From assembly GCA_021405325.1 (NCBI GenBank), contig QWII01000031.1:62001-126000 (forward strand): 64,000 nucleotides of DNA, read 5' to 3'. The stretch's first letter is position 1; each line of letters begins with the position of its first letter. The notes under the pieces are model-generated. The model was not told the origin of the DNA, did not search any database, and worked only from the letters and a program-made list of their open reading frames with translations. The position numbers and the translations under genes were made by a program. The DNA comes from Caldilinea sp. CFX5. Its GTDB lineage: Bacteria; Chloroflexota; Anaerolineae; Caldilineales; Caldilineaceae. Of this stretch, positions 62,151 to 64,000 are shown piece by piece.

Positions 62151-63395
62151 ATGAATGACACCAAGGTAGCCGCCGTCCAGGCTTATTTACAAGAACAAGG
62201 GTTGGATGGCTGGCTGCTCTACTCCTTTTGGCAGATCAACCCGATTGCGTTGGCGGTGGCTGGGTTGGCAAGCGGCGGCAGCCGCCGTTGGTTTCTCTGG
62301 TTGCCGGCAGCGGGAAAACCGGTTTGGCTAGTCCATGCCATCGAAGTGCAGACGCCAGACCGTGCCGCACCGGCCATGCAGGGCCAAGTGCATCTCTATT
62401 CCGGCTGGCGCGAGTTGAGCGAGAAGTTAAGCGCCATCGTGACCGGTCGCAATGGCAACAAGCCTCGGATTGCCATGGAATACAGCCCCAACAACGCCAT
62501 CCCCTATGCCAGTTGGGTGGACGCCGGCGCCAAAGAATTAGTAGAACAAAGCACCGGCGCCGAGATCGTCAGCAGCGCTGATCTGGCCCAGTTGGCGTTG
62601 GCGGTATTGAGCGAGGCGGACATGGCGGCGCACCGGACGGCGGCCCAACACTGTCTCGCCATCAAGGATGCCGCCTATGGGTTGATTGCCGACCGGCTGC
62701 GGCACGGGCAGAGCATCACCGAGTATGCTGTCCAGGAATTTATTGTCGATCAGTTCAAAGCGCAGGGCATGGACCCCGCCTTTTCGCCTGCCGTCGCCAT
62801 CAATCGCAACGCGGCCATTCCGCACTACCATGCCGATGCCAGGAGCCATAGCCCGATCCAGGTCGGTGACGTGGTGTTGATCGACCTGTGGACGCGCATG
62901 GGCACCGACGCCAAAGGCTGTCTGGCCGACATCACGTGGACGGCCTACTGTGGCGCCGAAACGCCGGCCAAAGTGACGGAAGTGTTCAACGTGGTCGCCA
63001 ACGCGCGTGATGCGGCGGTGCAGTTTGTGCAAGCACGGCTTAGCGCTAATCAGCATGTTCACGGCTACGAAGTCGATGACGCCGCCCGCGCCGTGATCTT
63101 CGAGGCCGGCTATGGCGACTATATTCTCCATCGCACCGGCCATAGTTTGGGCTGGCTGACCCATTTCCTCGGCGTCAACATTGACAACCTGGAGACGCAG
63201 GATCAGCGCCAACTGCTGCCGGGGTTGATGTTTACGGTTGAGCCGGGCATCTATATTCCTGATTTTAATTTTGATGGCAGTCCGCAGCCCAAGGGGTTGG
63301 GTATTCGCAGTGAGATCAACTGCATTGTCCACCCAGGGCATGTGGAGGTGACAACGCTGCCGCTACAGACGGAAGTGAAAGCGCTACTGGCCTGA
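62151..63395 (+). CDS. M24 family peptidase (Xaa-Pro aminopeptidase/prolidase-like)
   Basis: 414 residues. The pita-bread metal site is complete: Asp in LIDLW (about 245), Asp in LADITW (about 260), His in LHRTGHSLG (about 330), Glu in TVEPGIY (about 363) and Glu in IRSEINC (about 387). An N-terminal creatinase-like domain (1-165) precedes it. It removes the residue before a proline from short peptides. AGAGGAAGCG precedes the ATG at 62151. It is the third peptidase gene around this ECF transporter, separated by two hairpins. Confidence 0.92.
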   Translation: MNDTKVAAVQAYLQEQGLDGWLLYSFWQINPIALAVAGLASGGSRRWFLWLPAAGKPVWLVHAIEVQTPDRAAPAMQGQVHLYSGWRELSEKLSAIVTGRNGNKPRIAMEYSPNNAIPYASWVDAGAKELVEQSTGAEIVSSADLAQLALAVLSEADMAAHRTAAQHCLAIKDAAYGLIADRLRHGQSITEYAVQEFIVDQFKAQGMDPAFSPAVAINRNAAIPHYHADARSHSPIQVGDVVLIDLWTRMGTDAKGCLADITWTAYCGAETPAKVTEVFNVVANARDAAVQFVQARLSANQHVHGYEVDDAARAVIFEAGYGDYILHRTGHSLGWLTHFLGVNIDNLETQDQRQLLPGLMFTVEPGIYIPDFNFDGSPQPKGLGIRSEINCIVHPGHVEVTTLPLQTEVKALLA

Positions 63396-63423
63396 GTCAA
63401 CCGAGAAAAGAAAGTAAACGCTA

Positions 63424-64000
63424 ATGGCTACGAACGCAACGCCTCCACCCACGCCCCAACAACAACTACGCATGGTCTGGCCGCAACACCTGCTCGACCA
63501 GCCGCCTGCCATCAATGTACCACAAGGCTACCGCTTGCGCACCTATCGCCCCGGTGACGAACCCGCCTTTTATCAAGTCATGAGCCTGGCCGGCTTCGAG
63601 GGCTGGGATATGACCAAACTGCTGCCCTGGTTGCAGAAAGTGTTGCCCAACGGTTGGTTTTTGGCGGAGCATGAAGCCAGCCAACAACTAGTCGCCACGG
63701 CAATGGCGATTCACAATCCTAGTCACTACTACCCCTTCAGCGGCGAGTTGGGGTGGGTGGCGGCCCATCCCGACCATATGGGCCAGGGGTTAGGTGGCGT
63801 GGTGTGCGCAGCAGTGACCAAGCGGTTAATCAACGCCGGCTACACCGACATCTGTCTGCTGACTGATGATGAACGGCTACCGGCGATCAAAACGTATCTC
63901 AAGTTGGGTTATCGCCCACTGATTGTCACGCGTGATATGTCGGCGCGGTGGGAAGCCGTCTGCCAACAACTAAGCTGGCCCTTCACGCCAGCCGAATGGC
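63424..64000 (+). CDS. GNAT family N-acetyltransferase (3'-truncated by window edge)
   Basis: 192 residues are visible. YRLRTYRPGDEPAFYQVM (about 37-54) opens a GNAT fold, and GWVAAHPDHMGQGLGG (about 119-134) is motif A, with the Q-x-x-G-x-G-like turn that binds acetyl-CoA pyrophosphate. YLKLGYRPLIVTRDM (about 159) is motif B. It acetylates an amine of unknown identity. The ATG lies 28 bp after the peptidase stop. Confidence 0.85.
   Translation, partial: MATNATPPPTPQQQLRMVWPQHLLDQPPAINVPQGYRLRTYRPGDEPAFYQVMSLAGFEGWDMTKLLPWLQKVLPNGWFLAEHEASQQLVATAMAIHNPSHYYPFSGELGWVAAHPDHMGQGLGGVVCAAVTKRLINAGYTDICLLTDDERLPAIKTYLKLGYRPLIVTRDMSARWEAVCQQLSWPFTPAEW

Overview
The window most likely comes from a Chloroflexota (green non-sulfur) chromosome, perhaps of the Anaerolineae/Caldilineae type. 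The grounds are moderate-high GC, a LexA with operators close to the Gram-positive type, lipobox-bearing solute-binding proteins, an ECF transporter, DUF4037 and Uma2 proteins, a death-like 'effector-associated' domain of a kind common in that phylum, and many long perfect intergenic hairpins. The assignment is inferred from gene content, not from a marker-gene tree. Coding density is high, and many genes are translationally coupled by ATGA overlaps.

1-31 kb is a sugar-utilisation region. It holds the C-terminal part of a GH2 beta-galactosidase, an SDR, a decayed RelE-type toxin with its antitoxin, a Gfo/Idh/MocA oxidoreductase, a galacturonokinase-like GHMP kinase, a sugar-1-phosphate nucleotidylyltransferase, a DUF4037 protein, an L-arabinokinase-like GHMP kinase, an inositol-monophosphatase-like enzyme, a three-gene sugar ABC importer, GalT, a PhyH-type oxygenase and a GH4 glycosidase. 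Next come a Mo-cofactor oxidoreductase and a block of exported proteins (unknown secreted protein, carbonic anhydrase lipoprotein, alpha/beta hydrolase, CHRD protein), a Uma2 protein and a four-gene ribose/galactose-type ABC importer. The simplest reading is import, hydrolysis and salvage of plant-type sugars (galactose, galacturonate, arabinose) into activated sugars.

31-38 kb holds an apparently intact IS200/IS605 element (tnpA + tnpB), a PlsC-like acyltransferase, acyl carrier protein, LexA, a MazG-like pyrophosphohydrolase, RecO and tRNA-Glu(UUC). 38-49 kb holds a REC-PAS-histidine-kinase protein and then part of the LysW-dependent alpha-aminoadipate lysine pathway: homocitrate synthase, homoaconitase large and small subunits, homoisocitrate dehydrogenase, LysW, LysX and LysY, with two Nudix hydrolases between them. 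LysZ, LysJ and LysK are not in the window. Upstream of homocitrate synthase lies a candidate lysine attenuator: a short ORF with Lys codons followed by an intrinsic terminator.

49-55 kb is accessory: SDR, metallo-beta-lactamase-fold hydrolase, SMI1/KNR4 protein, XRE regulator, and an AT-rich pair (HEPN-like and TPR lipoprotein). 55-64 kb has an ECF transporter (fused double ATPase, EcfT, S component) interleaved with M20, P1 and M24 peptidases and a Phd-HTH/VapC toxin-antitoxin pair, ending in a truncated GNAT gene. The most unusual features are a death-like domain inserted in the beta-galactosidase, a family of small terminal-inverted-repeat elements with 9-bp target duplications, long perfect hairpins at gene borders, and repeat sequence that has become protein-coding in two genes.
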